NCBI GenBank assembly: GCA_963749145.1
Contig: CAVVLN010000004.1
Coordinates: 1,488,001 to 1,552,000 of the forward strand
DNA length: 64,000 nt
Source: JASHPR01 sp963749145
GTDB lineage: Bacteria; Actinomycetota; Actinomycetes; Streptosporangiales; Streptosporangiaceae
Reading direction: 5' to 3'
Positions within the stretch are counted from its first letter, which is position 1, and each line of letters begins with the position of its first letter. Positions 27,734 through 37,059 of this stretch are shown here, in pieces. Made by a program: the position numbers and the translations under genes. Under the pieces are notes generated by a model, which was not told the DNA's origin, did not search any database, and saw only the letters and a list, made by a program, of their open reading frames with translations.

Positions 27734-27753
27734 GTAACGCTCCATCTAGTTAC
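27734..27753. promoter_or_regulatory. inverted repeat GTAAC-N10-GTTAC
   Basis: Five-base arms 10 bases apart, 48 bases upstream of the two-TM protein start. The arms are the same as in the two sites upstream of bldC. It may be an operator for an unidentified regulator. Confidence 0.35.
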
Positions 27754-27816
27754 ATACAGGATTGGTCGCAGGCGGGGAGGTCCGGACGTGGCGCTGGTCC
27801 CGGGCGGGAGGTCCGG

Positions 27817-29001
27817 TCACGATCCAGGGCCAGTCCCCGCGACCCGCTCCCCCGCCCGCCACACCCCGGCCACCAGCGGCACGCCAGGCCGGTAGGCCAG
27901 GTACGCGTGCGACGGCCCGTCGATCATGACCAGGTCGGCCCGGGCCCCGGCGCCCAGGTGGCCGACGTCACTGCGGCGCAGCGCCCGGGCTCCGCCCGCG
28001 GTGGCCGCCCATACCGCCTCCTCGGTGGTCATGTGCATCTCCCGGACGGCCAGCGCGATGCACAGCGGCATGCTCGAGGTGAAGCACGAGCCGGGGTTGC
28101 AGTCGGTGGCCAGCGCCACCACCGCGCCCGCGTCCAGCAGCCGGCGCGCGTCAGGGTAAGGGCTGCGGGTGGAGAACTCGACGCCGGGCAGCAGGGTGGC
28201 CACGGTCGGCGACGAGGCGAGCGCGTCGACGTCGGCGTCGTCGGTGTAGGTGCAGTGATCGGCGGACGCCGCGCCGGCCTGCACGGCCAGCTGCACCCCC
28301 GGCCCCGGGCCCAGCTGGTTGGCGTGCACGCGCGGCCGCAGGCCCGCCGCCGCGCCGGCGGCGAGGATCGCGGCCGCCTCGTCCCGGCCGAAGGCCCCCC
28401 GCTCGCAGAACACGTCCACCCACGCCGCCCGCGGCGCGCAGGCGTCCAGCATCGGGCCGCAGACCAGCTCGACATAGCCGGCCTCGTTCCCGTCGAACTC
28501 CGGCGGGACCACGTGCGCGCCCAGGTAGGTCACCTCGGCCGTGAACTCCGCGGCGATCGCGACGCTGCGCGCCTCGTCGGGAACGGTGAGCCCGTAGCCG
28601 GACTTGCACTCGAACGTGGTGGTCCCCTGGGCCAGCATCTCCGCGGCCAGCCGGCCCAGGTTGGCCCGGAGCTGGTCGTCGCTGGCCTGCCGGGTGGCCG
28701 CGACCGTGGCGCGGATGCCCCCCGCCCGGTAGGGCTGGCCGGCCATCCGGGCGGCGAACTCCGCCCCGCGCTCGCCGGCGAACACCAGGTGCGCGTGCGA
28801 GTCGACGAACCCGGGCAGCACGGCCCGGCCGCCCGCGTCGACCGCCTGGTCCGCCGCCGGGGCCCGGGCGGCCGACCCGGTCCACGCCACCCGGCCCTCG
28901 TCGATCACCAGCGCGGCACCGCCGCTGGCCGCGTAGGCCGCGGCCCCGTCGTCCGGCCGGTTCGTGACCAGCTCGCCGATGTTCGTGATCAGGACGCTCA
29001 C
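27817..29001 (-). CDS. hutI: imidazolonepropionase
   Basis: Opens imidazolone-propionate to N-formimidoyl-glutamate, third step of histidine breakdown. I chose GTG 29001, preceded by GGAGG five bases upstream, giving 394 residues. Metal-dependent amidohydrolase motifs: His-x-His in GFVDSHAHLVFAGER, YLGAHVVPPEF, HANQLGPG, and Asp in ALATDCNPGSCF. It is separated from the other hut genes (hutF, hutU) by about 6.6 kb of unrelated genes; in Streptomyces-like genomes they are usually closer. Confidence 0.93.
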   Translation of the reverse strand: MSVLITNIGELVTNRPDDGAAAYAASGGAALVIDEGRVAWTGSAARAPAADQAVDAGGRAVLPGFVDSHAHLVFAGERGAEFAARMAGQPYRAGGIRATVAATRQASDDQLRANLGRLAAEMLAQGTTTFECKSGYGLTVPDEARSVAIAAEFTAEVTYLGAHVVPPEFDGNEAGYVELVCGPMLDACAPRAAWVDVFCERGAFGRDEAAAILAAGAAAGLRPRVHANQLGPGPGVQLAVQAGAASADHCTYTDDADVDALASSPTVATLLPGVEFSTRSPYPDARRLLDAGAVVALATDCNPGSCFTSSMPLCIALAVREMHMTTEEAVWAATAGGARALRRSDVGHLGAGARADLVMIDGPSHAYLAYRPGVPLVAGVWRAGERVAGTGPGS

Positions 29002-29153
29002 GGCCGCCTCCGGTGCGGATACCTGGCTGTGTGTATCAGTGGACAGCCTCGTTCCCTCTGAGGAGGATGTAGCAACGCGACAGTACCGGGGGCAAACAGA
29101 CCGGCCAGTTCCTGGCAAGAAAGCAGGGGGTGGCCGGGCGCGAGGAGCGCTTC

Positions 29154-30317
29154 ATGATCGTAACGCCGAAACTGTGCATATTAACGATCCACGGCATCGG
29201 CTTCCAGCAGCCACCCGAGCCGGGCAAACCCGGCTACGCCGACGGGCTGCACAAGAACCTCGGTGCGGTCCTGGGCAGCAACCTCGGCAACGACCCGAAC
29301 CGCGAGCCAGAGACCAACGGCCCCGTCTACGTCATGAGCGCCCGGCCGGGCACCCATGACCGGGAATGGGGCCTGAGCCGGCTTGGGACCTGGCGGGACG
29401 GCGAACTCGATGTCACCGGCATGCCGCTGGCCGAGCCGGACAAGCCCATCGCGCACGTGGCCCTGGTCTACACCTCGCTGGAGGATGTCCGCCCGCTGCT
29501 GGGCACCGGCACCGGCACCGTCGCCGAGGCGGGGCTGCTGCTCGGCCAGTATGCCTCGGTGGCCGGGGCGATCCGGCTCGTGTGCGGAGACACCTGGGCC
29601 GCACTGCACCATCACGGCGGGTCGTCGTCCTCGTCCTTGCTCCCGCGAACCGACCTCTCCGGCACGCATCCGTTCTCGCTCCGCCGGTTCCTGCATCCGG
29701 AACTGGCCGCCAACCAGCCCGGCGGCGGCCTGATCGGCACGGTCCTGACGCTCGAGGACGATGTGGTGGCGTACGTCTGCCGTAACGACCTGCGGGAGAG
29801 TGTCCGGGCGTTCATCAAGGAAGCTGTGCGGCGCCTGGCCGCCCGGCCCGACGTGTCCGGCGTGGTGGTGAACGCGCACAGCCAGGGCACAGTCGCCAGT
29901 TACGACGCCCTGCAGCAGAGCCCGCGCGACGTGACGTCGCAGGTCCGGGCACTGGTGACCGCGGGCAGCCCGCTGCGCAAGTACGCCGACTTGTTCTCCT
30001 GGGGCAGCGACGTTGGCGAGACCGCGTCCGTCGGGCGCTGGCTGAACTTCTGGGACGTCAAGGACCCGGTCGCCGACCCGCTGGACCAGCCCGCAACCTG
30101 GCACTGCGGCAACTCCGTGCTGGCCAGGGCCGCCGAGGAGCTAGGGCTGTTCTGGAAGGTCAGCCCGGATGGCACGCCGCGGCCGGTGGCGATCGTCGAC
30201 CACCTGGTCGATAACCTCACCCACAGCACAGGAGGCGGGCTGCAGGCCCACAACTACTGGGGCAACACGGCCGAGGTCATCCCGGAACTCGCGGCCGTCC
30301 TCACCAGCGAGCTGTGA
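29154..30317 (+). CDS. alpha/beta-hydrolase-like protein of unknown substrate
   Basis: 387 residues from ATG 29154, which follows GAGGAG; a GTG at 29130 is an alternative. Hydrolase signs are LCILTIHGIGFQQP near the start (oxyanion strand) and VVNAHSQGTVASYDAL with the nucleophile Ser, followed by VTAGSPLRKYADLF. An acid/His pair is less clear; WDVKDPVADPLDQ and VAIVDHLVDNLTH are candidates. There is no signal peptide, so it acts in the cytoplasm. Proteins of this size and pattern are usually annotated as lipase-like hypothetical proteins. It is divergent from hutI, with a strong terminator hairpin behind it. Confidence 0.75.
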   Translation: MIVTPKLCILTIHGIGFQQPPEPGKPGYADGLHKNLGAVLGSNLGNDPNREPETNGPVYVMSARPGTHDREWGLSRLGTWRDGELDVTGMPLAEPDKPIAHVALVYTSLEDVRPLLGTGTGTVAEAGLLLGQYASVAGAIRLVCGDTWAALHHHGGSSSSSLLPRTDLSGTHPFSLRRFLHPELAANQPGGGLIGTVLTLEDDVVAYVCRNDLRESVRAFIKEAVRRLAARPDVSGVVVNAHSQGTVASYDALQQSPRDVTSQVRALVTAGSPLRKYADLFSWGSDVGETASVGRWLNFWDVKDPVADPLDQPATWHCGNSVLARAAEELGLFWKVSPDGTPRPVAIVDHLVDNLTHSTGGGLQAHNYWGNTAEVIPELAAVLTSEL

Positions 30318-30327
30318 CCGGCCTGGC

Positions 30328-30360
30328 GCCGCCGCCCGGGCCATCTGGCCGGGCGGCGGC
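30328..30360 (+). terminator. strong GC hairpin after the hydrolase gene
   Basis: GCCGCCGCCCGG pairs with CCGGGCGGCGGC around a short GCCATCTGG-containing loop, a 12-bp stem starting 11 bases after the stop. It separates the hydrolase from the ArsR/P-type ATPase unit. Confidence 0.7.
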
Positions 30361-30384
30361 CTGCCGGATGGATTATGCTCCCGA

Positions 30385-30403
30385 GACTTCCATGATTGCG
30401 CAA
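30385..30403 (+). promoter_or_regulatory. candidate ArsR operator, site A
   Basis: GACTTCCATGATTGCGCAA ends in the palindrome TTGCGCAA, 26 bases upstream of the arsR start. A -10-like TATGCT lies just before it. A near copy (16 of 19 bases) occurs before the LCP gene (site B). I infer that the adjacent ArsR protein binds here. Confidence 0.5.
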
Positions 30404-30429
30404 GCTGATGAATCGGGAGGTGGCCAGCC

Positions 30430-30771
30430 TTGCCGCCCGAGGGCGCCGATCTGACCCCGGACCTACTGCAGCGCGCCGCTGGCCGATTCGGACTGCTGGC
30501 CTCCACGATGCGGCTGCATATCGTGTGGGTCCTGGCCCACGGCGAGATGGACGTGGGCGGCCTGGCCGACGCGGTGGGCGGGACGCTGCAGGCCGTGAGT
30601 CAGCACCTGGCCAAGCTGAAGCTGGCCGGCCTGGTCCGGTCGCGGCGGGAGGGCCGTCGCCAGGTCTACCTGGTGGACGACCCGAACCTGGTCATGATCG
30701 TCCGGCTCGCGGTCGATCAGTTGCGCGAGACCGATGCCGGCCGGGAGCGGCGTGGTGGCCTCGGCGCCTGA
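30430..30771 (+). CDS. ArsR-family transcriptional regulator
   Basis: A 113-residue winged-helix repressor starting at TTG 30430 after GGGAGGTG. The DNA-binding part reads MRLHIVWVLAHGEMDVGGLA, then LQAVSQHLAKLKLAGLVRSR and the wing REGRRQVYLVDD. No obvious Cys pair is present for a classical ArsR/SmtB alpha3 metal site, so the inducer is unclear; His/Asp positions near the C-terminus could bind a metal. It overlaps the Mg2+-ATPase start by 38 bases, so the two are one transcript and the repressor probably controls the pump. Confidence 0.85.
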   Translation: MPPEGADLTPDLLQRAAGRFGLLASTMRLHIVWVLAHGEMDVGGLADAVGGTLQAVSQHLAKLKLAGLVRSRREGRRQVYLVDDPNLVMIVRLAVDQLRETDAGRERRGGLGA

Positions 30772-33574
30772 CCGGCTCGCCGGCAAGGCGGGCCGGACCA
30801 GCGATCCCGCCGGGGAGGGTCTGGCCCGGGCCGGTCCCGCCCAGACCGACCCCGCCCGGACCGGTCCCGCCCGGGCCGACGACCCCGCCCGGACCGATCC
30901 CGCCCCGCTGCGGCCGGGCGTCGCCACCGCGCGCGGGAACCTGGCCGCCTGCGACGCCGCATCACCGCTGCAGGTGCTGCGCGCGCTCGACTCCACCCGG
31001 CGGGGCCTTGATGAGGCCGAGGCCCAGGCCCGGCTGACCCGGCATGGCGAGAACGCCGTCGCCGTCGGCGGCCAGCCGCGCTGGACCGCCCGCGCGCTCG
31101 CGGCCGTGCGCAACCCGTTCGTCGTGATCCTGATCATCCTCACCGCGGTGTCGACGGCCACCGGTGATCTCGGCGGCGCCCTCGTGATCACCGTGATGGT
31201 CGTGATCAGTTGCGTGCTGCGGGTCAGGCAGGAGTACCGGTCCGATCGCGCCGCCGCCGCCCTGCGCGCGCTAGTGGCGGCGACCGCGACCGTCATCCGG
31301 CGCGCGGCCGCCGGCTCCCCCGCCGTGGCCCGTGAGCTTCCCGTCGATCAGCTTGTCCCGGGTGACCTGGTGGAGCTGGCCGCGGGGGACATGGTCCCGG
31401 CCGACCTGCGCCTGCTGCGGACCAATGACCTGGCCGTGAGCCAGGCGGTGTTCACCGGCGAGTCCCAGCCCGCGGCCAAGCGCGCGTCGTCGGTGATCAG
31501 CGGCGGTTGCGTCGGCACGAGCGGGGCCGGCCCCGGCCGGGACGACACGTCGGTGTTCGACTCCCCGCGGCTGTGCCTGATGGGCACGAGCGTCGTGAGT
31601 GGCTCGGGCACGGCGGTCGTGGTGGCCACCGGCCCGGACACCTACCTCGGCTCGACGTACCAGGACCTGCCGCGCGACCGCGCCCGGACCACCTTCGACC
31701 GCGACGTCCGCGACGTGACCTGGATGCTCATCTCGCTCATGCTGGTCTGCGCCCCCGTGGTGCTGGCGGTCAACGCCGCGATCCGGGGCCATCCGCTTGA
31801 AGCGCTGCTGTTCTCGGTGGCGGTCGCGGTGGGCCTCACGCCCGAGATGCTCCCGGTGGTCGTCACGTCCGCGCTGGCCCGGGGCGCGGCCGCCGTGGCC
31901 GGGCGCGCCGCGATCGTCAAACGGCTGCCGGCCATGCATAACCTCGCGGCGATGGACGTGCTGTGCACCGACAAGACGGGCACGCTGACCGAGGATCTCG
32001 TGTCGCTGGACTGCTATCACGACGTGACCGGGCGCACCGATCCGCTAGTCCTGCGGTCGGCCTGGCTGGGCAGCCACTGGCTGTCCGCCGCAGCGGACGG
32101 GGCGATCACCGACGTGCTCGACCAGGCCCTGCTCACCGGCGGGGCGGAACACGGGCTGGCCGCCGAGGACAGCACGACGCTGGTTGACGTCGTCCCGTTC
32201 GACTACACCCGGCGGCGGGTCACGGTCATCACCCGCTCGGCCGGCGCGCTCGGCCAGCACACCCTGATCACCAAGGGCGCTCCTGAGGAGGTACTGGGCT
32301 GCTGCACCCAGGTCCGTCACGGCGGGCGGTTGGTCCCGCTCGGACCGGCGGAGCGGGACCGGGCCGTCGGCCGGGCCGACGCGCTAGCCCGCAACGGCGT
32401 GCGCGTCCTGGCCGTGGCCGTGACCACCCGGCAGGCCAGGGCCGGCCGCTACCAGCCGGCCGACGAGGCCGACCTGACGCTGGCCGGCTTCGTCGGGTTC
32501 CGGGACCGGCCGCGGGAATCCGCGCCCCGGGCCGTGGCCGAGCTGGCCGCCTGCGGCGTCACCATCAAGATCATGACCGGCGACCACCCGCTGGTGGCCG
32601 CGCGGATCTGCCGGGAGGTCGGGATCGACGCCGGGCCGATCGTGACCGGCCCGGACCTCGCGCGGCTGGATGACCAGGCTCTGGCCGCCGTCGCCGAGAC
32701 CGGGATCGTGTTCGCGCGCGTCGATCCGGCCCAGAAGGCGCGCCTCCTGCGCGCGCTGCGGTCGGGCGGGCACACCGTGGGCTTCCTCGGTGACGGCGTC
32801 AACGACGCGGCCGCGCTCCGCGACGCCGACGTCGGGATCTCGGTGGCCGGGGCCACGGCGGTGGCCAGGGAGTGCGCGGACGTGGTCCTGCTCCGCAAGG
32901 ACCTGACCTTGCTGCGGCAGGCGGTCACGGAGGGGCGGCGAAGCCTGGGCAATGTGATCAAGTACCTGAAGATCACGATCTCGTCCAACTTCGGCAACGT
33001 GCTGTCGATGCTGGCGGCCAGCGCCGCGCTGCCCTTCCTGCCGATGCTGCCCCTCCAGGTCCTGGCCCAGAACCTGTGCTTCGACGTGTCGCAGCTAGCG
33101 CTGGCCTTCGACAGCGTCGATGAGCCGTCCCGGCGCGGGCCGTGCGTTCTCGACCGTCGCGCCCTGGCCCGGTTCGTCCTCTGCTTCGGGCCGGTCAACA
33201 CGCTCGCGGACCTGGTCACGTTCGTGCTCTTGTGGCGGATCATGGGGGGCCACGCCGGCCCGGCCGGCCAGGCCATGTTCCGGGCCGGCTGGTTCGCCGA
33301 GAACCTGCTGACGCAGGCCCTCGCCGTCCATCTGCTGCGCAGTCGCTGGCTGCCCTCGGCGCGGCATCACGCGGCCCGGCCGGTCCTGCTGGCCACGCTG
33401 GCGCTCGCGCTGTTCGGCCTGGGCCTGCCGCTGACGCTCGCCGGCGCGGCCTTGCGCCTGCCGGCACCGCCGGCGGTGTACTACCCGCTGCTCGGCGCCG
33501 TGCTCCTCGGGTACGCGGTGGCCATCGTCGCCGTTAAGGCGTGGTACCTGCGACGGTGCTCCCGCTGGCTGTGA
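30734..33574 (+). CDS. mgtA: magnesium-translocating P-type ATPase (MgtA-like)
   Basis: P3B-type ATPase importing Mg2+, up to 946 residues. Motifs: FTGESQP, phosphorylated Asp413 in CTDKTGTLTED, IMTGDHPLVA, and GDGVNDAAALRDADVGI. The PEMLPVVVTSALARGA segment in the fourth membrane helix is characteristic of MgtA/MgtB. Membrane helices occur at ~125-165, ~330-395 and in the C-terminal third. The N-terminal ~80 residues are a Pro/Ala/Asp/Thr repeat (DPARTGPARADDPARTDPA) and probably unstructured. GTG codons at 30752/30755 are alternative starts with a nearby GGGAG. It is paired with an ArsR regulator, whereas enteric mgtA is controlled by PhoPQ. Confidence 0.9.
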   Translation: MPAGSGVVASAPDRLAGKAGRTSDPAGEGLARAGPAQTDPARTGPARADDPARTDPAPLRPGVATARGNLAACDAASPLQVLRALDSTRRGLDEAEAQARLTRHGENAVAVGGQPRWTARALAAVRNPFVVILIILTAVSTATGDLGGALVITVMVVISCVLRVRQEYRSDRAAAALRALVAATATVIRRAAAGSPAVARELPVDQLVPGDLVELAAGDMVPADLRLLRTNDLAVSQAVFTGESQPAAKRASSVISGGCVGTSGAGPGRDDTSVFDSPRLCLMGTSVVSGSGTAVVVATGPDTYLGSTYQDLPRDRARTTFDRDVRDVTWMLISLMLVCAPVVLAVNAAIRGHPLEALLFSVAVAVGLTPEMLPVVVTSALARGAAAVAGRAAIVKRLPAMHNLAAMDVLCTDKTGTLTEDLVSLDCYHDVTGRTDPLVLRSAWLGSHWLSAAADGAITDVLDQALLTGGAEHGLAAEDSTTLVDVVPFDYTRRRVTVITRSAGALGQHTLITKGAPEEVLGCCTQVRHGGRLVPLGPAERDRAVGRADALARNGVRVLAVAVTTRQARAGRYQPADEADLTLAGFVGFRDRPRESAPRAVAELAACGVTIKIMTGDHPLVAARICREVGIDAGPIVTGPDLARLDDQALAAVAETGIVFARVDPAQKARLLRALRSGGHTVGFLGDGVNDAAALRDADVGISVAGATAVARECADVVLLRKDLTLLRQAVTEGRRSLGNVIKYLKITISSNFGNVLSMLAASAALPFLPMLPLQVLAQNLCFDVSQLALAFDSVDEPSRRGPCVLDRRALARFVLCFGPVNTLADLVTFVLLWRIMGGHAGPAGQAMFRAGWFAENLLTQALAVHLLRSRWLPSARHHAARPVLLATLALALFGLGLPLTLAGAALRLPAPPAVYYPLLGAVLLGYAVAIVAVKAWYLRRCSRWL

Positions 33575-33634
33575 GCGCGGCTCGGACCGATCCCGGCGCC
33601 TGCCATGCCGGGGAGCCGGTGCCCTGTATTCTCT

Positions 33635-33653
33635 GACTTGCGTCATTGCGCAA
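33635..33653 (+). promoter_or_regulatory. candidate ArsR operator, site B
   Basis: GACTTGCGTCATTGCGCAA, extending to the palindrome ATTGCGCAAT, lies 55 bases before the LCP start with a -10-like TATTCT just upstream. It matches site A at 16 of 19 bases. Confidence 0.5.
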
Positions 33654-33708
33654 TAGTGGATACCGGGCCGAGGGGCCGGGGCGGCCCGGGCGGCGCGAGA
33701 GGGGAAGC

Positions 33709-35538
33709 ATGAGCGAAGACTGGCCGGACCACGCGACCGGCCGCACGGCGGCGTCTCCGGCCCGACGGCCTCAGCCACCGCCGCCGCGCCAGCCCATGCC
33801 CCGCCAGCTCGCACCGCCGCGCCAGCCGGCACCGCCGCGCCAGCCCGCACCCCGCCAGCCCGCACCCCGCCAGCCCGCACCGCCCCGCCAGCCCGCACCG
33901 CCGCGCCAGCCCGTACCCGGCCGCGCCCGTACCCGGCGCCGGCCCGTCGTACCTCGCCGGCCCGTACCCCGCCAGCCGCCGGGGTCTCGGCGATCCCGGG
34001 CCTCCCGGCCGGCGCCGCCGCGCAGGGCGCCGCGGGCGCGCCAGCGAGGTGGCCGGTCCCTTCGGACTGGCTGGCGCGGCCTGAGCACACGGGCCAAGAT
34101 CGGCTACACCAGCGCGACCGTGCTGACCGCGCTCGTGGTCCTGATCAGCCTGGTCGGCTACGGGATCTACCTGAAGCTGGACAGCAACCTCAACGTGATC
34201 AACCCGTTCGCCGGGCTGCGGCACCGGCCGCCGGCGTCCCCGCCGGGCGTGCTGAACATCCTCATCCTGGGGTCGCAGACCCGCAACGGGCAGGGTCCGG
34301 GCTTCGGCTACGACCCCAACACGAACCTGTCCGACAACCTGCTGCTGGTGCACCTCGACGCGACCCACACGCACGCGACGGTGGTGTCCATCCCGCGCGA
34401 CACGATGGTCTACGAGCCGGCCTGCACGTCCAGGTTCGGGAACGGCATCGTGCCCGCGCAGCAGCAGGCCATCATCGACGGCGCGATGAACCTGGGCGGC
34501 CCGTCCTGCGCGGTGGCGACGGTCGAGCACCTGACCGATATCCGGATGGACCACTTCGTGGAGTTCACCTTCAACTCGTTCCGCACGATGGTGGACACCC
34601 TCGGCGGCGTGGAGGTCTGCCTGCCGCAGGCGGTCAACGACCCCTTCAGCAACCTGCACCTGAGCGCGGGCAGGCACCTGATCACCGGCAACCAGGCCCT
34701 GGCGTTCGTCCGGACCAGGCACGGCGTCGGCGACGGCAGCGACCTCGGCCGCATCGAACTGCAGCAGGAGTTCTTCTCCTCGCTGATCCAGAAGGTCGAG
34801 AGCCAGGGCACGCTGGACAACCCGGTCAAGCTGTATGACATCGCCAACACGGCCACGCAGGCACTCACCGTAGATCCCGGCCTGGGCTCGATACCCAAGC
34901 TGCTCTCGCTGGCCGCGACCCTGCGTCACCTGCGCGCGAAGGATGTCACCTTCATCACGATGCCCACGGTCCTGGACCCGGCCAACACCGACCGGCTGCT
35001 TCCGGAAGAGCCCGAGGACGACATGCTCTGGCACCTGCTGCAGACCGGCGCATTGTGGCACGGCCGCCTGCCCAGCCCGCCAGCCAGCAGTGTCGACGTG
35101 GACGTGCTCAACGGCACCGGCATCACCGGGCTGGCCGCGCGCACCGCGGCCAGCCTCAGGCAGCTTGGCTTCCGGGTCGGCCAGATCGGCAATGCGCCGC
35201 CCACCTCGGCCACCTCCGTCAGCTATCCGGGCAGCGCCCAGGCGGGCGGGGCCTACAGCCTGATGGGCGCGCTCCGGCAGCCTCCGGCGGTGCAGGACGG
35301 GACCCCGGGGCCGATCACGCTGACCCTCGGCACGGACTTCGGCGGGATCCAGTCCCCGGCCCCGGGCGGCGGCCACCACACGCGCGGGTCCCAGCCCGCG
35401 GCGCCGTCGGCCGGGCAGCAGCCCGGCGGCCAGCAGCCCGCCGTTCCGGGCCAGTCGGGGGCCGTCGAGAGCCGCAATGCCGCCGCGGGCATCTGCTCCG
35501 GCATGCCGTCGGCCAACCCCGACGTCGGCGCCCCGTGA
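33709..35538 (+). CDS. LytR-CpsA-Psr (LCP) family cell-wall ligase
   Basis: Transfers lipid-linked polymers onto peptidoglycan outside the membrane. 609 residues from ATG 33709 (site GAGAGGGG). Residues ~20-125 are a Pro/Gln/Arg-rich cytosolic tail built from QPAPPR/QPAPRQ repeats, followed by one membrane span (~132-154). The LCP domain follows: NILILGSQTRNGQGPGFG, LLLVHLDATHTHATVVSIPRD with the pyrophosphate-binding Arg, and QALAFVRTRHGVGDGSDLGR. A LytR_C domain lies at ~460-500 (VDVDVLNGTGITGLAAR). The end is a Gly/Gln/Pro-rich low-complexity tail. Confidence 0.92.
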   Translation: MSEDWPDHATGRTAASPARRPQPPPPRQPMPRQLAPPRQPAPPRQPAPRQPAPRQPAPPRQPAPPRQPVPGRARTRRRPVVPRRPVPRQPPGSRRSRASRPAPPRRAPRARQRGGRSLRTGWRGLSTRAKIGYTSATVLTALVVLISLVGYGIYLKLDSNLNVINPFAGLRHRPPASPPGVLNILILGSQTRNGQGPGFGYDPNTNLSDNLLLVHLDATHTHATVVSIPRDTMVYEPACTSRFGNGIVPAQQQAIIDGAMNLGGPSCAVATVEHLTDIRMDHFVEFTFNSFRTMVDTLGGVEVCLPQAVNDPFSNLHLSAGRHLITGNQALAFVRTRHGVGDGSDLGRIELQQEFFSSLIQKVESQGTLDNPVKLYDIANTATQALTVDPGLGSIPKLLSLAATLRHLRAKDVTFITMPTVLDPANTDRLLPEEPEDDMLWHLLQTGALWHGRLPSPPASSVDVDVLNGTGITGLAARTAASLRQLGFRVGQIGNAPPTSATSVSYPGSAQAGGAYSLMGALRQPPAVQDGTPGPITLTLGTDFGGIQSPAPGGGHHTRGSQPAAPSAGQQPGGQQPAVPGQSGAVESRNAAAGICSGMPSANPDVGAP

Positions 35539-35628
35539 CGGGGCCGGGTGAGCACCCGTCGGCCGCGAGGGCCCGCTGCACCCGGCCGGCCGAGCGGCCG
35601 CCCGAGGATATGACCGGCAGCTGAGCGG

Positions 35629-37059
35629 CTAGCCGAGCACCGGCCGGATCGCGGCGGCGAGCGCGGCGGGAACATCACCGACCAGCCGGTGCTGCCCGTC
35701 CCGCACCAGGTCCTCGCCGCCGACCACCACGTGGCGGACATCGGCGGCGGACGCGGCGAAGATCACGGACGCCAGTGCCGTCGCCCGGGTGGCCCCGGCC
35801 AGCCGCGGCGAGTCCAGCCCGACCGTGACCAGGTCGGCGAGGGCCCCCGCGGCGATCTCCCCGGCATCAGGCCAGCCGAGGCTGGCGTGGCCGTCGGTGG
35901 TCGCCGCCCGGGCCAGCTCGCCGGCCCGGAAGTGCCCGCGCTGGCCGCTGGCCAGGCGCTCGCCGAGCTCGACCCGGCGCGCCTCCTCGAACAGGTCGAT
36001 CACCGCCTGGCTGTCGGTGCCGAGCGTCAGCGGGCAGCCGGCGGTGGCCAGCGCGCGGGCCGGGCCGATCCCGTCGGCCAGGTCGGCCTCGGTGGTGGGG
36101 CAGAAGCAGGCGTAGCTGCGGCTCCCGCCGAGCAGTTCGACGTCGCGGCCGACCAGGTGCGTGGCGTGCACGACCGTGGCCCGCGGCCCGAGCGCGCCGG
36201 CCTCGTAGAGCACCTCGGCCGGGGTCCGGCGGTAGGCAGCCAGGCTGGCCTCGTTCTCCGCCCGCTGCTCGGACAGGTGCGCGTGCAGCGGCGCGCCGTA
36301 GCGATGCGCCCAGGCGATCACCGGGTGCATCTGCCCGGCCGGCACCGCGCGCACCGAGTGGATCGCCGCCCCGGCGCGCGCGAGCGCGCCGAGCCGCCCG
36401 TGCTCGTCGGCGCCCAGCCCCTCGGCCCGGGCCGCCCACGCCTCGCCATCCCGGTCACCGAAGCGCGCCTGCGGGCCGGCCAGCGGCTCCGGGCGGCCGT
36501 CCGGGCTCAGTCCCCCGGACAGGTAGCAGGTGTCCAGCAGCGTGATCCGGATCCCGGCCTGCGCGGCGGCAGCGATCATGGCCCGGCCCATCTCGTTCGG
36601 GTCCTGGTAGGGGACGCCGCCCGGGCCGTGGTGCAGGTAGTGGAACTCGCCGACGCAGGTGATGCCGGCCAGCGCCATCTCGGCGTAGACGGCGCGGGCC
36701 AGGGCCAGGTAGCTGTCCGGGTCGAGCCGGGCCGCCACCTCGTACATCCGCTCCCGCCAGGTCCAGAACGTGCCCAGGCCGACCTGGGTCGCCCCGCGCA
36801 ACGCGCGGTGGAACGCGTGCGAGTGCGCGTTGGCCAGGCCGGGCAGGGTCAGCCCGGGCAGCCGGGTGAGCCCGGCCCGCGGGCCGGCCGGAATGCTCGC
36901 CGCGGGCACATCGGGAGTGACCGCGGTGAACCGGTCCCCCGCCGCCTCGATCAGCACGTCGGCGCAGACGCCGCGGCCGGGCAGCCAGGCCAGCTCGGCG
37001 TGCCAGGCGCGGGCCGGCTCCGATGGCGGGGCGGGGGGCCCGGCGGCGGAAGGAGTCAT
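35629..37059 (-). CDS. hutF: formimidoylglutamate deiminase
   Basis: Converts N-formimidoyl-glutamate to N-formyl-glutamate plus ammonia. 476 residues; amidohydrolase fold with LTLPGLANAHSHAFHRAL (metal His), VGEFHYLHHGPGG, LHAHLSEQRAEN, TVVHATHLV and LGTDSQAVIDLFEEAR. These are hallmarks of HutF rather than of guanine deaminase. The ATG overlaps the upstream M20 gene's stop as ATGA, so hutU - M20 - hutF form one transcription unit. Its product needs a deformylase, which the M20 enzyme may supply. Confidence 0.92.
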   Translation of the reverse strand: MTPSAAGPPAPPSEPARAWHAELAWLPGRGVCADVLIEAAGDRFTAVTPDVPAASIPAGPRAGLTRLPGLTLPGLANAHSHAFHRALRGATQVGLGTFWTWRERMYEVAARLDPDSYLALARAVYAEMALAGITCVGEFHYLHHGPGGVPYQDPNEMGRAMIAAAAQAGIRITLLDTCYLSGGLSPDGRPEPLAGPQARFGDRDGEAWAARAEGLGADEHGRLGALARAGAAIHSVRAVPAGQMHPVIAWAHRYGAPLHAHLSEQRAENEASLAAYRRTPAEVLYEAGALGPRATVVHATHLVGRDVELLGGSRSYACFCPTTEADLADGIGPARALATAGCPLTLGTDSQAVIDLFEEARRVELGERLASGQRGHFRAGELARAATTDGHASLGWPDAGEIAAGALADLVTVGLDSPRLAGATRATALASVIFAASAADVRHVVVGGEDLVRDGQHRLVGDVPAALAAAIRPVLG

